From NCBI GenBank assembly GCA_030813035.1, contig JAUSTV010000019.1: DNA of 64,000 nt. One strand, written 5' to 3'. Made by a program: the position numbers and the translations under genes. The notes below the pieces were generated by a model. That model searched no databases. It was not told the origin of the DNA and saw only the letters and a program-made list of their open reading frames with translations. This document shows, in pieces, positions 8,252-16,576 of this stretch; the stretch's first letter is position 1; each line of letters starts with the position of its first letter. This DNA is from Bacillus_BA fengqiuensis (lineage in GTDB: Bacteria > Bacillota > Bacilli > Bacillales > Bacillaceae_H).

Positions 8252-8354
8252 TGTATATAAAAGTGACAGGCTGCAAGGCAAGCATGCCAGGAGTGGATGA
8301 ACCCATTCAAGCAAAGCAGGATATCAGAAATTAAGACAGTTAGGGAGGAGTAAA

Positions 8355-8414
8355 ATGGAAAAACAGCATGAGGTTTTTGATATTACGATGATCGGGGGAG
8401 GGCCGCATGGCTAA
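8355..8414 (+). pseudogene. Remnant of a ferredoxin-NADP reductase gene (19 codons)
   Basis: A GGGAGGAG ribosome binding site precedes an ATG encoding MEKQHEVFDITMIGGGPHG and a stop. The D-I-T-x-I-G-G-G-P-x-G pattern is the FAD-binding start of YumC-type ferredoxin-NADP reductases, which normally run to about 330-350 residues. The reading frame stops just after the motif and overlaps the ferredoxin start by 8 bases. It looks like a deletion that removed nearly the whole reductase gene. The retained GGGGGAGGG stretch, which encodes Gly-Gly-Gly, now sits at ribosome-binding-site distance from the ferredoxin ATG. Confidence 0.7.
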
Positions 8415-8655
8415 ATACACAATAGTAGACCAGGATACATGCATCGCTTGCGGGGCATGTGGAGCAACAGCACCAGAAATTTTTGATTACAACGATGAAG
8501 GAATTGCTTTTGCGATTCTTGATGACAACCAGGGGCTAACGAATGTGCCAGATGAATTAGAAGAAGATTTAGAAGATGCTTTAGAAGGTTGTCCGACAGA
8601 TTCCATAAAAATGGCTGATGCACCTTTTACTTGTAAATCGGTTCAAATGGGATAG
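8407..8655 (+). CDS. [4Fe-4S] ferredoxin
   Basis: The 82-residue electron carrier has one CxxCxxC set (CIACGACGATAPEIF, near residue 12-18) and a distant cysteine in EGCPTDSI (near 62). This is the single-cluster layout of Bacillus ferredoxins. The middle is very acidic, as usual for docking to redox partners. As first intact gene of the operon it should deliver electrons to the Rieske oxygenase downstream. The ribosome binding site lies inside the reductase remnant. Its NADPH-dependent reductase must now come from elsewhere in the genome. Confidence 0.9.
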   Translation: MAKYTIVDQDTCIACGACGATAPEIFDYNDEGIAFAILDDNQGLTNVPDELEEDLEDALEGCPTDSIKMADAPFTCKSVQMG

Positions 8656-8758
8656 CGGGGTAAACATCCGGCTCATTCAATGAATACGAAAATAAATTTT
8701 TGAAAATTTAGACCTTTCCAACGAATACTTATGAATTATTGATGGAGGAGAATGAACT

Positions 8759-9841
8759 ATGGCTTATAATAAAGTAGAAAATGCATCTAATCGGACGTTT
8801 GAAAGAACTCTAACATATGACAAATACACAGATCCGAAAGTACTTGAAAAAGAAATGGATCTAGTATTCTCTAAATCTTGGCAGCTTGTAGGACATGTCA
8901 GCCAATTGGAAAAAGCGGGTGCTTTTTTTACAACGGAAGTTGCAGGCGAGCCAATTATCGTAACTCGAGGGCAAGATGAAGTGATTCGCGCTTTTTATAA
9001 CGTTTGTCCGCACCGTGCGACAAAGCTTGAAAAAAGTGAATCAGGAAAAAAGAAGATTTTACAATGCGGCTACCATGGCTGGACGTTCAAATTGGATGGA
9101 AAATTAAACAAAGCTCCGAACTTTAGAGGCGAAGATGCAGCATGTGTACAGGATGCTTGTTTACGCTCAGTACGCATGGAAATCTTGGAATCTTTAATTT
9201 TTGTAAACTTGGATGATAACGCGAAACCGCTTAGGGAATCTTACGGCGATTTCTTCGACCGCTTAAGCAAATATCCGTTTTTAAGCGAGTTGAAAAGAAC
9301 GAACCAAAAAACCCGGATAATCAAAGCGAACTGGAAAGCGTTTATTGATAATTATTTAGAATGCGATCACTGCCATGTGGCCCACCCAAGTTTCGTTGCG
9401 GCACTTGACATGGACGATTATCAAATCATCACATGTGAAAACTATTCGCTTCAAGGCTCCATTGTTAAACCGGATAAAAATTACGGATCAGTCGATTTAA
9501 ATCAGGCAGAAATGCAAGGCGGGTCATTCTTTTGGTTGTGGCCGAATCTAATGTTGACGATTTATCCGGGTCCTGGAAATATGGCGACGATTCAAATGCT
9601 GCCGATTGATCATGAAACAACTTTGGCTGTTTACACTTATTATTTCCGTGACGAGAATTTGACACAGGAAGAAAAAGACTTAGTTGCTTTTGCTGAACAA
9701 GTGCGCCAGGAAGATGTAGACCTTGTGGAATTAGAGCAAATCGGCTTCCGCTCTCGTGCATTTAACAAGGGAGTATATTCGTCTTCAGAAAAAGCAATTG
9801 TACAATTTCATGAAATGGTATTGGAGGCCCTCAATGAGTAA
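8759..9841 (+). CDS. Rieske non-heme iron oxygenase, alpha subunit (carnitine oxygenase-like)
   Basis: The 360-residue protein has an N-terminal Rieske [2Fe-2S] domain, with Cys83-x-His85 and Cys103-xx-His106 as ligands, and a C-terminal catalytic domain. The iron site reads N-Y-L-E-C-D-H-C-H-V-A-H: His204 and His209 bind iron and the bridging residue is Glu201, not the aspartate of aromatic dioxygenases. A bridging glutamate is characteristic of quaternary-ammonium oxygenases such as CntA/YeaW (about 371-374 aa) and GbcA (about 430 aa), and the length favours CntA. With the following aldehyde and D-malate dehydrogenases, the likely reaction is L-carnitine to trimethylamine plus malic semialdehyde. 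Glycine betaine or a related betaine remains possible. It ends overlapping the next gene by 8 bases. Confidence 0.85.
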   Translation: MAYNKVENASNRTFERTLTYDKYTDPKVLEKEMDLVFSKSWQLVGHVSQLEKAGAFFTTEVAGEPIIVTRGQDEVIRAFYNVCPHRATKLEKSESGKKKILQCGYHGWTFKLDGKLNKAPNFRGEDAACVQDACLRSVRMEILESLIFVNLDDNAKPLRESYGDFFDRLSKYPFLSELKRTNQKTRIIKANWKAFIDNYLECDHCHVAHPSFVAALDMDDYQIITCENYSLQGSIVKPDKNYGSVDLNQAEMQGGSFFWLWPNLMLTIYPGPGNMATIQMLPIDHETTLAVYTYYFRDENLTQEEKDLVAFAEQVRQEDVDLVELEQIGFRSRAFNKGVYSSSEKAIVQFHEMVLEALNE

Positions 9842-11285
9842 ATTAGTGAATGAAGTAAAAGTGACGAAGCAGTTTTTAATGATCAATGGCGAAAAAGTAG
9901 AAACAGCGAAATATGCTCCCCTGTATTCTCCTTATTCCGGGGAAGAAATCGCCCAAATTGCGATGGCGGATAAAGAACAGGTCGTGCAGGCAATAGATGC
10001 TGCCTATAACGCACGCGGCATCATGGCGAAAATGCCGGCATATGAGCGAGCGGACATTTTGGAGAAAGTGGTAGCGTTATTAAAAGAAAAAGCGGATGAA
10101 GCGGCAGAAATTATTACCCGTGAATCGGCCAAGCCAATCATGTTCGCGAAAGCAGAAGTGGCGAGAACGATTGAAACGTATAAATTTTCGGCTGAAGAAG
10201 CAAAAAGAATTCACGGAGAAACGATTCCTTTTGATGCCGCTGTTGGCGGGGTCGGCCGAATCGGCTACACGTTAAGAGAGCCGATTGGGGTCATTGGGGC
10301 AATTACCCCGTTTAACTTCCCGATGAATCTTGTCGCACATAAAGTTGGGCCGGCCATTGCAGCAGGCAATACGATTGTGTTGAAGCCAGCGTCGCAAACC
10401 CCATTGTCTGCTCTCTTTATCGCGGAACTTTTTGAAGAAGCAGGCCTCCCGGCAGGTGTATTAAATGTGGTGACAGGTCCAGGGGGAACGGTCGGGGAAG
10501 CGATTGTGGAAGACGACCGAGTAAGCATGGTCACATTTACAGGAAGCCCGGGCGTCGGCATTGGTATCCGGAACAAGGCAGGTTTGAAAAAGACGACTCT
10601 TGAACTTGGTTCAAATTCGGCTTTAATCATCGACAAAGATATTGACATCAATCAAATCATTGATCGCTGCATTATGGGCGCTTTCTCCAATCAGGGGCAA
10701 GTATGCATTTCCCTGCAGCGGGTGTATGCGCATGAGGATGTGTATGAAGAATTTGTTTCGAAATTCACTGAAGCGGCGAAGAAGCTGAAAATCGGCGACC
10801 CGTTTGATCCGGACACATATATTTCCGCATTGATTTCAAAAAGGGAAACTGAGCGTGTAGTGAACTGGATTGGAGAAACGAAAAACAGCCATGCAACCAT
10901 CACAGCAGGCGGCAAACTGCAAAACGGCATTCTTGAGCCAACCATTATTACAGATGCCGACCATTCGTTAAAGGTGTCCTGCCAAGAAGCATTCGCTCCG
11001 GTTGTCGTTGTAAATAAAGTGCGTTCAATCGAAGAAGCCATTGAACAGGTGAATGATTCCCGCTTCGGATTGCAGGCAGGCATTTACACAAACAATGTGA
11101 AAAATGCGTTGTACGCTTCACGGGAATTGCACGTGGGCGGGGTCATCATTAATGATGTACCGACATATCGTGTCGATCAGATGCCATACGGCGGGGTGAA
11201 AGAAAGCGGAACAGGCCGTGAAGGAATCAAATACGCAGTAGAAGAAATGACTGAAATGAAATTGATCGTTTGGAATCAAAGTTGA
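9834..11285 (+). CDS. Aldehyde dehydrogenase, probably malic semialdehyde dehydrogenase
   Basis: The 483-residue NAD(P)-dependent enzyme has TPFNFPMNLVAHK (cofactor region and catalytic Asn, near 155), FTGSPGVG (near 230), the general-base Glu in TLELGSNSA (near 250) and the nucleophile Cys in NQGQVCISLQR (near 286). It resembles the lactaldehyde/succinate-semialdehyde group rather than the P5C dehydrogenases elsewhere in the window. The true start follows GGAGG and overlaps the Rieske stop, indicating translational coupling. In the carnitine scheme it oxidises the semialdehyde left after C-N cleavage to malate. From L-(R)-carnitine this would be D-malate, the substrate of the next enzyme. 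Confidence 0.85.
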   Translation: MSKLVNEVKVTKQFLMINGEKVETAKYAPLYSPYSGEEIAQIAMADKEQVVQAIDAAYNARGIMAKMPAYERADILEKVVALLKEKADEAAEIITRESAKPIMFAKAEVARTIETYKFSAEEAKRIHGETIPFDAAVGGVGRIGYTLREPIGVIGAITPFNFPMNLVAHKVGPAIAAGNTIVLKPASQTPLSALFIAELFEEAGLPAGVLNVVTGPGGTVGEAIVEDDRVSMVTFTGSPGVGIGIRNKAGLKKTTLELGSNSALIIDKDIDINQIIDRCIMGAFSNQGQVCISLQRVYAHEDVYEEFVSKFTEAAKKLKIGDPFDPDTYISALISKRETERVVNWIGETKNSHATITAGGKLQNGILEPTIITDADHSLKVSCQEAFAPVVVVNKVRSIEEAIEQVNDSRFGLQAGIYTNNVKNALYASRELHVGGVIINDVPTYRVDQMPYGGVKESGTGREGIKYAVEEMTEMKLIVWNQS

Positions 11286-11301
11286 AAATGAGGGGATTAT
11301 G

Positions 11302-12393
11302 ATGAAAGTATTTAAAATAGCGGTTATCACCGGTGACGGCATCGGTCCTGAAGTCATTAATGAAGGGGTTAAAGTATTAAATAAAGTTGCTGAGCTGGAT
11401 GCGGGTTTCCGATTTGACTTCACATACTTTCCATGGGGATGCGAGTTTTACGCGAAACACGGAAAGATGATGGATGATGATGGAATGGAGCAACTGAAAG
11501 AATTCGATGCCATTTATTTAGGGGCAGTCGGATTTCCAGGCGTTCCCGACCATATTTCGTTGTGGGATTTATTGTTGAAAATTCGCAAGAGCTTTGATCA
11601 GTATGTGAATATCCGCCCTGTGAAGTTGTTAAAAGGTGCTCATTTGCCGCTTGTGGATGTGAAACGTGAAGACATTGATATGCTGTTCATCCGCGAAAAT
11701 AGTGAAGGCGAATATTCCGGAGCAGGGAACTGGCTGTTTAAGGGCCAAGAACATGAAGTTGTTTTGCAAAACAGCGTCTTTTCACGAAAAGGCACAGAAC
11801 GCATCATCCGCTATGCCTTTGAAATCGCCAAAAAAGAAGGGAGATCGCTGACGAGCATTTCGAAAGCGAACGCGCTTAATTACTCGATGGTTTTCTGGGA
11901 TCAGGTATTTGAAGAAGTAAGTGCAGAATACCCGGAAGTCAAAACGGCTTCTTATCTCGTCGATGCAGCGGCGATGTTAATGATCAAAGATCCAAAACGC
12001 TTCGAAGTCGTTGTGACTTCGAACCTGTTCGGCGATATTTTAACGGATTTGGGAGCGGCACTCGCCGGGGGCATCGGCCTTGCTGCCGGAGCCAATATTA
12101 ATCCAGAAAGAAACTTCCCGTCGATGTTTGAACCGATTCATGGTTCTGCACCTGACATTGCAGGACTAGGCATTGCTAATCCGCTAGCGGCGATTTGGTC
12201 AGCAAGCCAGATGCTCGACTTTTTCGGGTATGAAGCTTACGGAAAACTAGTGTTGGATGCGATGGAACAACTTTTAGTGGAAGACGAAGTGTTGACACCG
12301 GATATGAATGGAACTTCTTCTACGCCAGACGTAGGAAACCGTGTAGTAGACCTAATCACATTTTTAGTTCTTACTCAAAATGTGAAAAACTGA
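11302..12393 (+). CDS. D-malate/tartrate dehydrogenase (decarboxylating), isocitrate dehydrogenase superfamily
   Basis: The 363-residue NAD- and Mn/Mg-dependent beta-decarboxylating dehydrogenase converts D-malate to pyruvate and CO2 and may also act on tartrate. Family signs are ITGDGIGPEV at the N terminus, GAVGFPGVPDH (near 75), the IRENSEGEYSGAG loop (near 130), NLFGDILTDLGAALAGG (near 230) and EPIHGSAPDIAG (near 275). These match TtuC/DmlA (YeaU) rather than isopropylmalate dehydrogenase. In E. coli the homologue neighbours the carnitine oxygenase genes yeaWX, the same association as here. An ATG three bases upstream is an alternative start; the second has better spacing to GAGGGG. A hairpin follows the gene. 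Confidence 0.9.
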   Translation: MKVFKIAVITGDGIGPEVINEGVKVLNKVAELDAGFRFDFTYFPWGCEFYAKHGKMMDDDGMEQLKEFDAIYLGAVGFPGVPDHISLWDLLLKIRKSFDQYVNIRPVKLLKGAHLPLVDVKREDIDMLFIRENSEGEYSGAGNWLFKGQEHEVVLQNSVFSRKGTERIIRYAFEIAKKEGRSLTSISKANALNYSMVFWDQVFEEVSAEYPEVKTASYLVDAAAMLMIKDPKRFEVVVTSNLFGDILTDLGAALAGGIGLAAGANINPERNFPSMFEPIHGSAPDIAGLGIANPLAAIWSASQMLDFFGYEAYGKLVLDAMEQLLVEDEVLTPDMNGTSSTPDVGNRVVDLITFLVLTQNVKN

Positions 12394-12430
12394 TAGACAG
12401 ATACATTCCTATAGATTAATCTGCTTTATT

Positions 12431-12474
12431 CAGTATTACATAAAAGGTCTTGATTGGCCTTTTATGTAATACTG
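12431..12474 (+). terminator. Long hairpin ending the Rieske/D-malate operon
   Basis: CAGTATTACATAAAAGG and its exact complement form a 17-bp stem around a 10-base loop. No T-run follows, so it may be a weak terminator or an RNA-stability hairpin. Confidence 0.7.
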
Positions 12475-12498
12475 AGTTCATTTCTTCCTACCTTGTAT

Positions 12499-12512
12499 TT
12501 AAAGCGCTTTCA
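12499..12512. promoter_or_regulatory. Candidate cre (CcpA) site upstream of the symporter genes
   Basis: TTAAAGCGCTTTCA matches the cre consensus at 13 of 14 positions and is almost perfectly palindromic. It is 120 bp upstream of the DUF3311 gene. Together with the cre at 8177 it suggests that degradation and uptake are both under catabolite control. Confidence 0.65.
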
Positions 12513-12632
12513 ATTCGAGTGCTCAAATCACTTATATTTTATCTCTTACTCTATTTCAATAGAACTCAAAGTAAGAAGAGAGCATACAACCGGTAAAATC
12601 ACTGACATTTTTTCAAAAGGAGGAATTTCGTA

Positions 12633-12821
12633 GTGAAAATTTTAATTTGGATACTAGGGCTGATTCCTGTTATTGGTGCGTTCACGGTTGTAAACCGTAT
12701 CGAACCTTATATATTTGGTTTACCCTTCATTGTCTTTTGGGCGACTGCCTGGCTCATTTTAACTTCAGTATTTTTATCCATTACGAATATTCTGTTAGAC
12801 AGACAGGAGGGAAATAAATGA
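12633..12821 (+). CDS. DUF3311 small membrane protein, symporter partner
   Basis: The 62-residue protein has two transmembrane helices (about 3-22 and 28-52) and a polar tail. The GTG start follows AAAGGAGGA. Its stop overlaps the symporter start in an ATGA junction. DUF3311 proteins are regularly encoded directly upstream of SSS-family sodium/solute symporters and are presumed to be small subunits or assembly partners, in the way that YhdT pairs with PanF. Confidence 0.85.
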   Translation: MKILIWILGLIPVIGAFTVVNRIEPYIFGLPFIVFWATAWLILTSVFLSITNILLDRQEGNK

Positions 12822-14290
12822 ATAGTGCTATCTTCATTCTTATAGGGACTTTTCTTATTGCTTTCTATTTAGGGATCCGTGCCCGTAAAGGACCAGAAAT
12901 GCAGATGGAAGAATGGGCTGTAGGCGGCCGTAATTTTGGTCCGATCATCATGTTTGTATTAATGGCTGGTGAAATTTTTACAACGTATGTATTTCTGGGA
13001 GGAAGCGGTGGAGCCTATCGAATGGGAGGCCCTATCATTTATATCTTCAACGCTTTCTGTTATATTGTGCCGTTCTGGATTTTGCCTCCTATTTGGCGTT
13101 ATGCCAAAAAACATCGTGTGCTTACTCAATCTGATTTTTTTGCAAAGAAGTATGATAGTAAGTCACTCGGGTTAATAGTAGCGATCGTCGGAGTCGTTTC
13201 GATGATTCCTTATATCGTTTTACAGTTAAAAGGACTTAAAATTATTGTATCAGAAGCTTCATATGGCACGATTTCACCGAATTTAGCCGTGGTCATTGGG
13301 GTGGTTGCCGTCACCATATTTGTGTCAATGTCCGGTATTCACGGTTCGGCCTCAACAGCCATTTTAAAAGACATTCTCCTTCTCGTTGTCATTCTATTTT
13401 TAGGAATTTACCTGCCGTATCACTATCACGGCGGAATCAAGCCGATGTTTGAAACATTGGATGCGGCAAAGCCGGAGTTTTTATTGATGCCTAAAGAAGG
13501 ACTCAGCATATCCTGGTATATTTCGACCTGTTTAACCATCGGATTGGGGCAATATATGTGGCCTCAATGCTTCGGTGCAAGCTTATCGTCTAAAGATGAA
13601 AGAACGTTGCGACAGAATGCTGCTATTTTGCCGCTTTACCAAATCATTTTGGTATTCATTTTATTCATTGGCTTCACAGCCCTTTTACAAATTCCAAATT
13701 TACAAGGAGCAGATACAGATTTAGCCCTCTTTAAAATCGCAAAAGCAACTTTTGATCCGTGGGTGGTCGGAGTCATCGGAGCCGCCGGTATCTTAACCGC
13801 ACTTGTTCCGTGTTCGATGTTATTACTGACGGCATCAACGATTTTATCAAAAAATATTTATAAGGCGATCAAACCGGATACCACTGATGAGCAGATTGGG
13901 CGATTAACTCGTATGTTTGTCCCTATCGTGGCGCTAATCGCTTTATTTTTCACTTTTTTCGGCGGAAACAGTATTATTGCATTGCTGATCATGGCTTACA
14001 GCTTTGTACTGCAATTATTTCCACCTTTACTTTGCAGCTTATGGAAGAAAAACCCTGTTACTAAAACAGGCGCATCTGCAGGAATTATAGCCGGTGTCAT
14101 CATGGTTGCTTATGTAACCATAACCAGCGCGACTATGGGGACGTTCTTTCCGAAAGCTCCTCAGTTTATAAAAGATCTTGATATCGGTATAGCGGCACTT
14201 GTAGTTAACATTGTTGTCATGCTGGCAGTCAGTGCCCTTACAAAAATATCAGTAAAAACAGAGACAGATGTTGAGGAAACAGCGATATAA
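12818..14290 (+). CDS. Sodium:solute symporter (SSS family)
   Basis: The 490-residue permease has roughly 13 hydrophobic segments in the SSS arrangement, with EEWAVGGRNFG near residue 30 and an ILTALVPCSMLLLTAST segment near 330. It forms a two-gene unit with the DUF3311 protein. Lying between the D-malate dehydrogenase and an SGNH esterase, behind a cre site like that of the catabolic operon, it is the best candidate importer for that pathway's substrate. This is inference, because carnitine importers of known systems are usually BCCT or ABC transporters. Sequence alone does not tell the substrate. Confidence 0.85.
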   Translation: MNSAIFILIGTFLIAFYLGIRARKGPEMQMEEWAVGGRNFGPIIMFVLMAGEIFTTYVFLGGSGGAYRMGGPIIYIFNAFCYIVPFWILPPIWRYAKKHRVLTQSDFFAKKYDSKSLGLIVAIVGVVSMIPYIVLQLKGLKIIVSEASYGTISPNLAVVIGVVAVTIFVSMSGIHGSASTAILKDILLLVVILFLGIYLPYHYHGGIKPMFETLDAAKPEFLLMPKEGLSISWYISTCLTIGLGQYMWPQCFGASLSSKDERTLRQNAAILPLYQIILVFILFIGFTALLQIPNLQGADTDLALFKIAKATFDPWVVGVIGAAGILTALVPCSMLLLTASTILSKNIYKAIKPDTTDEQIGRLTRMFVPIVALIALFFTFFGGNSIIALLIMAYSFVLQLFPPLLCSLWKKNPVTKTGASAGIIAGVIMVAYVTITSATMGTFFPKAPQFIKDLDIGIAALVVNIVVMLAVSALTKISVKTETDVEETAI

Positions 14291-14344
14291 CTGTTATTGA
14301 AAAGCCAGCCTTTTTCCACGTTTGTTTTACTTGGAGGAGAATAA

Positions 14345-14932
14345 ATGAAAATCGTATGCATAGGAGACAGTCTGACAGAAGGATTAGGTGTTGATAAAGA
14401 AAAGTCCTGGCCGATGATTTTGGGAGAATTAGGAAAGATGGAGGTGATTAACAGAGGAATTTCAGGAGATACAACAACGGGGATGGTCGGTCGCTTTTAC
14501 CAGGATGTTATTGGTTATCAGCCCACTCATTTCGTCATTATGGGCGGTTGTAATGATTTATGGTGGGACATGCGGATAAATGAAACCCTGGCCAATATAT
14601 ACAGCATGGCGAAGCAGGCTTTACATCACCGGATTACGCCGATTATAGGCATCCCCACTCCTATTTACATGGAAGGATTGGATCGTGATATCATTTTGGA
14701 ACCCATCGCTGGCTATCTAGTACTGCAAAATAAATTCTCTCAACTTGTAAATGAGTTGAAGAATATGGCAGAAAAAAATGGATGGCACTATTTCGACTTT
14801 TATAGCCTGTATATGAATGAGAACAAAGTGATTAATCAGCAATATTTTCTAGATACGGACGGGCTGCATCCTAATGAGGAGGGACATCTGGATATGGCGA
14901 AGCTCGCGTTGGGTTCATCAATATGGACCTAA
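14345..14932 (+). CDS. SGNH/GDSL-family hydrolase
   Basis: The 195-residue cytoplasmic esterase-like enzyme has all four blocks of the family: IGDSLTEG (nucleophile Ser, near 10), GISGDTT (Gly, near 40), GGCNDLW (Asn, near 75) and DGLHPNEEGH (Asp-His pair, near 175). No signal peptide is seen. It follows the symporter by 54 bp behind a GGAGGAG site and is probably cotranscribed. In this context it could hydrolyse an O-acyl ester of the imported compound, such as an acylcarnitine. That role is a guess; family members act on many esters. Confidence 0.85.
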   Translation: MKIVCIGDSLTEGLGVDKEKSWPMILGELGKMEVINRGISGDTTTGMVGRFYQDVIGYQPTHFVIMGGCNDLWWDMRINETLANIYSMAKQALHHRITPIIGIPTPIYMEGLDRDIILEPIAGYLVLQNKFSQLVNELKNMAEKNGWHYFDFYSLYMNENKVINQQYFLDTDGLHPNEEGHLDMAKLALGSSIWT

Positions 14933-14979
14933 TAGACGAAAGAGTAAGACGTCATCTTTGATAAAAGTACAATTTGATA

Positions 14980-15021
14980 AACCAAAAAATCCTTAGAAAT
15001 GAATCTAAGGCTTTTTTGGTT
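14980..15021. terminator. Bidirectional-looking terminator
   Basis: AACCAAAAAA-T-CCTTAGA pairs with TCTAAGG-C-TTTTTTGGTT, giving a hairpin with A- and T-tracts on both sides. It ends the symporter/esterase unit. Confidence 0.88.
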
Positions 15022-15193
15022 GCGGGGAAGAAACTTTATGTTAACTGGATCTGTATCTAATATACATATGAAATTTACGCGGAGTTTATCGTTTGGGGAG
15101 ATAAAAGATGCGATTCGTTATCAAAGTAGTTTTATATTGTAGCTTATATCATAAGATTAAATGATTAAATCAATGAAATTAAGGAGGATCGTT

Positions 15194-16117
15194 ATGAAAG
15201 CAATTGTATGCACAAAATACGGTTCACCTGATGTTCTGGAACTCCAAGAGGTAGAAAAACCTGCTCCCCAGGACAATGAAGTATTGGTAAAAATTCATGC
15301 GACAACAGTAGCATCGGGGGACTTAAGAGTTCGGGGTTTCAATAGTCCTCTCTTGTTATGGTTACCCATGCGAATTTTCTTAGGTCTGAGAAAACCAAGA
15401 AAATCAATACTGGGCGTGGAGTTAGCTGGGAAGATAGAGGGAATAGGGAAGAATGTAAAAGAATTCAAAAAAGGCGACCAAGTTTTTGCCATGACCGGGA
15501 TGAATTTTGGGGCTTACGCCGAGTACACATGTTTACCTGAAGACGGGGCAGTGGCAATAAAGCCCGCCAATGTGACCTATGAGGAAGCCGCTGCCGTTTC
15601 TTTTGGGGGAACTTCAGCACTGCATTTTCTAAGAAAAGGAAATATCCAAAAGGGACAAAAAGTTCTTATCTATGGAGCATCCGGTGCAGTAGGAACTTCG
15701 GCGGTACAGCTCGCCAAATACTTTGGGACAGATGTTACCGGGGTATGCAGTGCCGAAAATTTTGAATTGGTGAAATCGCTGGGAGCCGATAAGGTAATTG
15801 ATTATACGAAAGAGGATTATACGAAAGGGGAAGAGCGTTATGATATCATCTTTGATGCGGTTGGGAAAAGCTCGAAGTCAAAGGGCAAGAAAGCGTTAAC
15901 TCCGAACGGCAGATACGTATCAGTTGAAGGGCAAGGGATAGCAAAGGTACGTACTGAAGATTTACTTTTCCTCAAAGAGCTTATTGAGGCAGGAAAGATA
16001 AAATCGGTAATTGATAAACGCTATCCGCTGGAACAAATTCCTGAGGCTCATAGATATGTAGAAAAAGGACACAAAAAGGGAAATGTAGTAATAACTGTGG
16101 CCCATGATGACAATTAG
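15194..16117 (+). CDS. NAD(P)-dependent alcohol dehydrogenase, quinone oxidoreductase-like (MDR family)
   Basis: The 307-residue zinc-independent medium-chain reductase has an N-terminal GroES-like domain (LGVELAGKIEGIG near 75; FAMTGMNFGAYAEY near 100) and a Rossmann domain with the LIYGASGAVGTSAVQLAK nucleotide loop (near 150). The set of cysteines that binds structural zinc in true alcohol dehydrogenases is absent, fitting quinone/enone reductases. The start follows AAGGAGG; the reading frame extends 11 codons upstream without a better site. The gene stands alone between two hairpins. Its substrate is unknown. Confidence 0.88.
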   Translation: MKAIVCTKYGSPDVLELQEVEKPAPQDNEVLVKIHATTVASGDLRVRGFNSPLLLWLPMRIFLGLRKPRKSILGVELAGKIEGIGKNVKEFKKGDQVFAMTGMNFGAYAEYTCLPEDGAVAIKPANVTYEEAAAVSFGGTSALHFLRKGNIQKGQKVLIYGASGAVGTSAVQLAKYFGTDVTGVCSAENFELVKSLGADKVIDYTKEDYTKGEERYDIIFDAVGKSSKSKGKKALTPNGRYVSVEGQGIAKVRTEDLLFLKELIEAGKIKSVIDKRYPLEQIPEAHRYVEKGHKKGNVVITVAHDDN

Positions 16118-16137
16118 AAAGCATACACCCAAGTTGG

Positions 16138-16233
16138 ATTTATATCATAAAGAACAATTCGGATGAACAAGTAAAGCAGAACCAGCAAATAGTGGAGTTA
16201 TTGAAGGAAATTAATGAGAAGTTACATAAGTGA
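16138..16233 (+). pseudogene. Possible tail of a small membrane protein gene
   Basis: An open frame without a start reads W-I-Y-I-I-K-N-N-S-D-E-Q followed by VKQNQQIVELLKEINEKLHK and a stop. It looks like the end of a small protein with one membrane helix and a charged helical tail, similar in pattern to YrzO-type proteins. The helix and start are missing, so it is probably a remnant. Confidence 0.3.
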
Positions 16234-16576
16234 GCAGCAATGACAACGAAATAAGGACAAACGGCGTCGAACCAATAAGAGATCCAGAACAAATCTGCCC
16301 TGTAAAGGAGTATTTGTTCTGGATCTCTTATGATAGTTACTTTTTATTGGTGTTCGGCATTCATTCCGAGTTATGAATTCAGTGATATTTTACTGTTGCG
16401 CGTCATAAACCTTATAACATGGCGGAGAGATAATATAGTTTTCATTTTTTCAAAGAACCGAGATGAATGGGATATCTCAAGAAAGCGTTTCCATAAAAGT
16501 GAAATAAAATTGACATCATCTCGATAATAGCCACAGGGCACTCGGATTGGGATACAGCACCTTTTTAGCGGAAGCG
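16234..16576. other. Intergenic region holding one long hairpin
   Basis: Apart from the inverted repeat at 16275-16331, no gene or site is recognised in these 343 bases. Confidence 0.5.
16275..16331. terminator. 20-bp inverted repeat, terminator-like
   Basis: ATAAGAGATCCAGAACAAAT and its exact complement flank a 17-base spacer. It is a strong hairpin without a long T-run and probably insulates the oxidoreductase gene from the DUF3891 gene opposite. Confidence 0.7.

Noticed and set aside
8759..9841. Calling the Rieske protein an aromatic ring-hydroxylating dioxygenase
   Set aside because: The bridging residue is Glu, not Asp, there is no beta-subunit gene, and the neighbours fit quaternary-amine breakdown rather than aromatic degradation.
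10265..11083. Two open frames of about 130 codons antisense to the aldehyde dehydrogenase gene
   Set aside because: They mirror the codon pattern of a clearly real gene, lack ribosome binding sites and have low-complexity composition.
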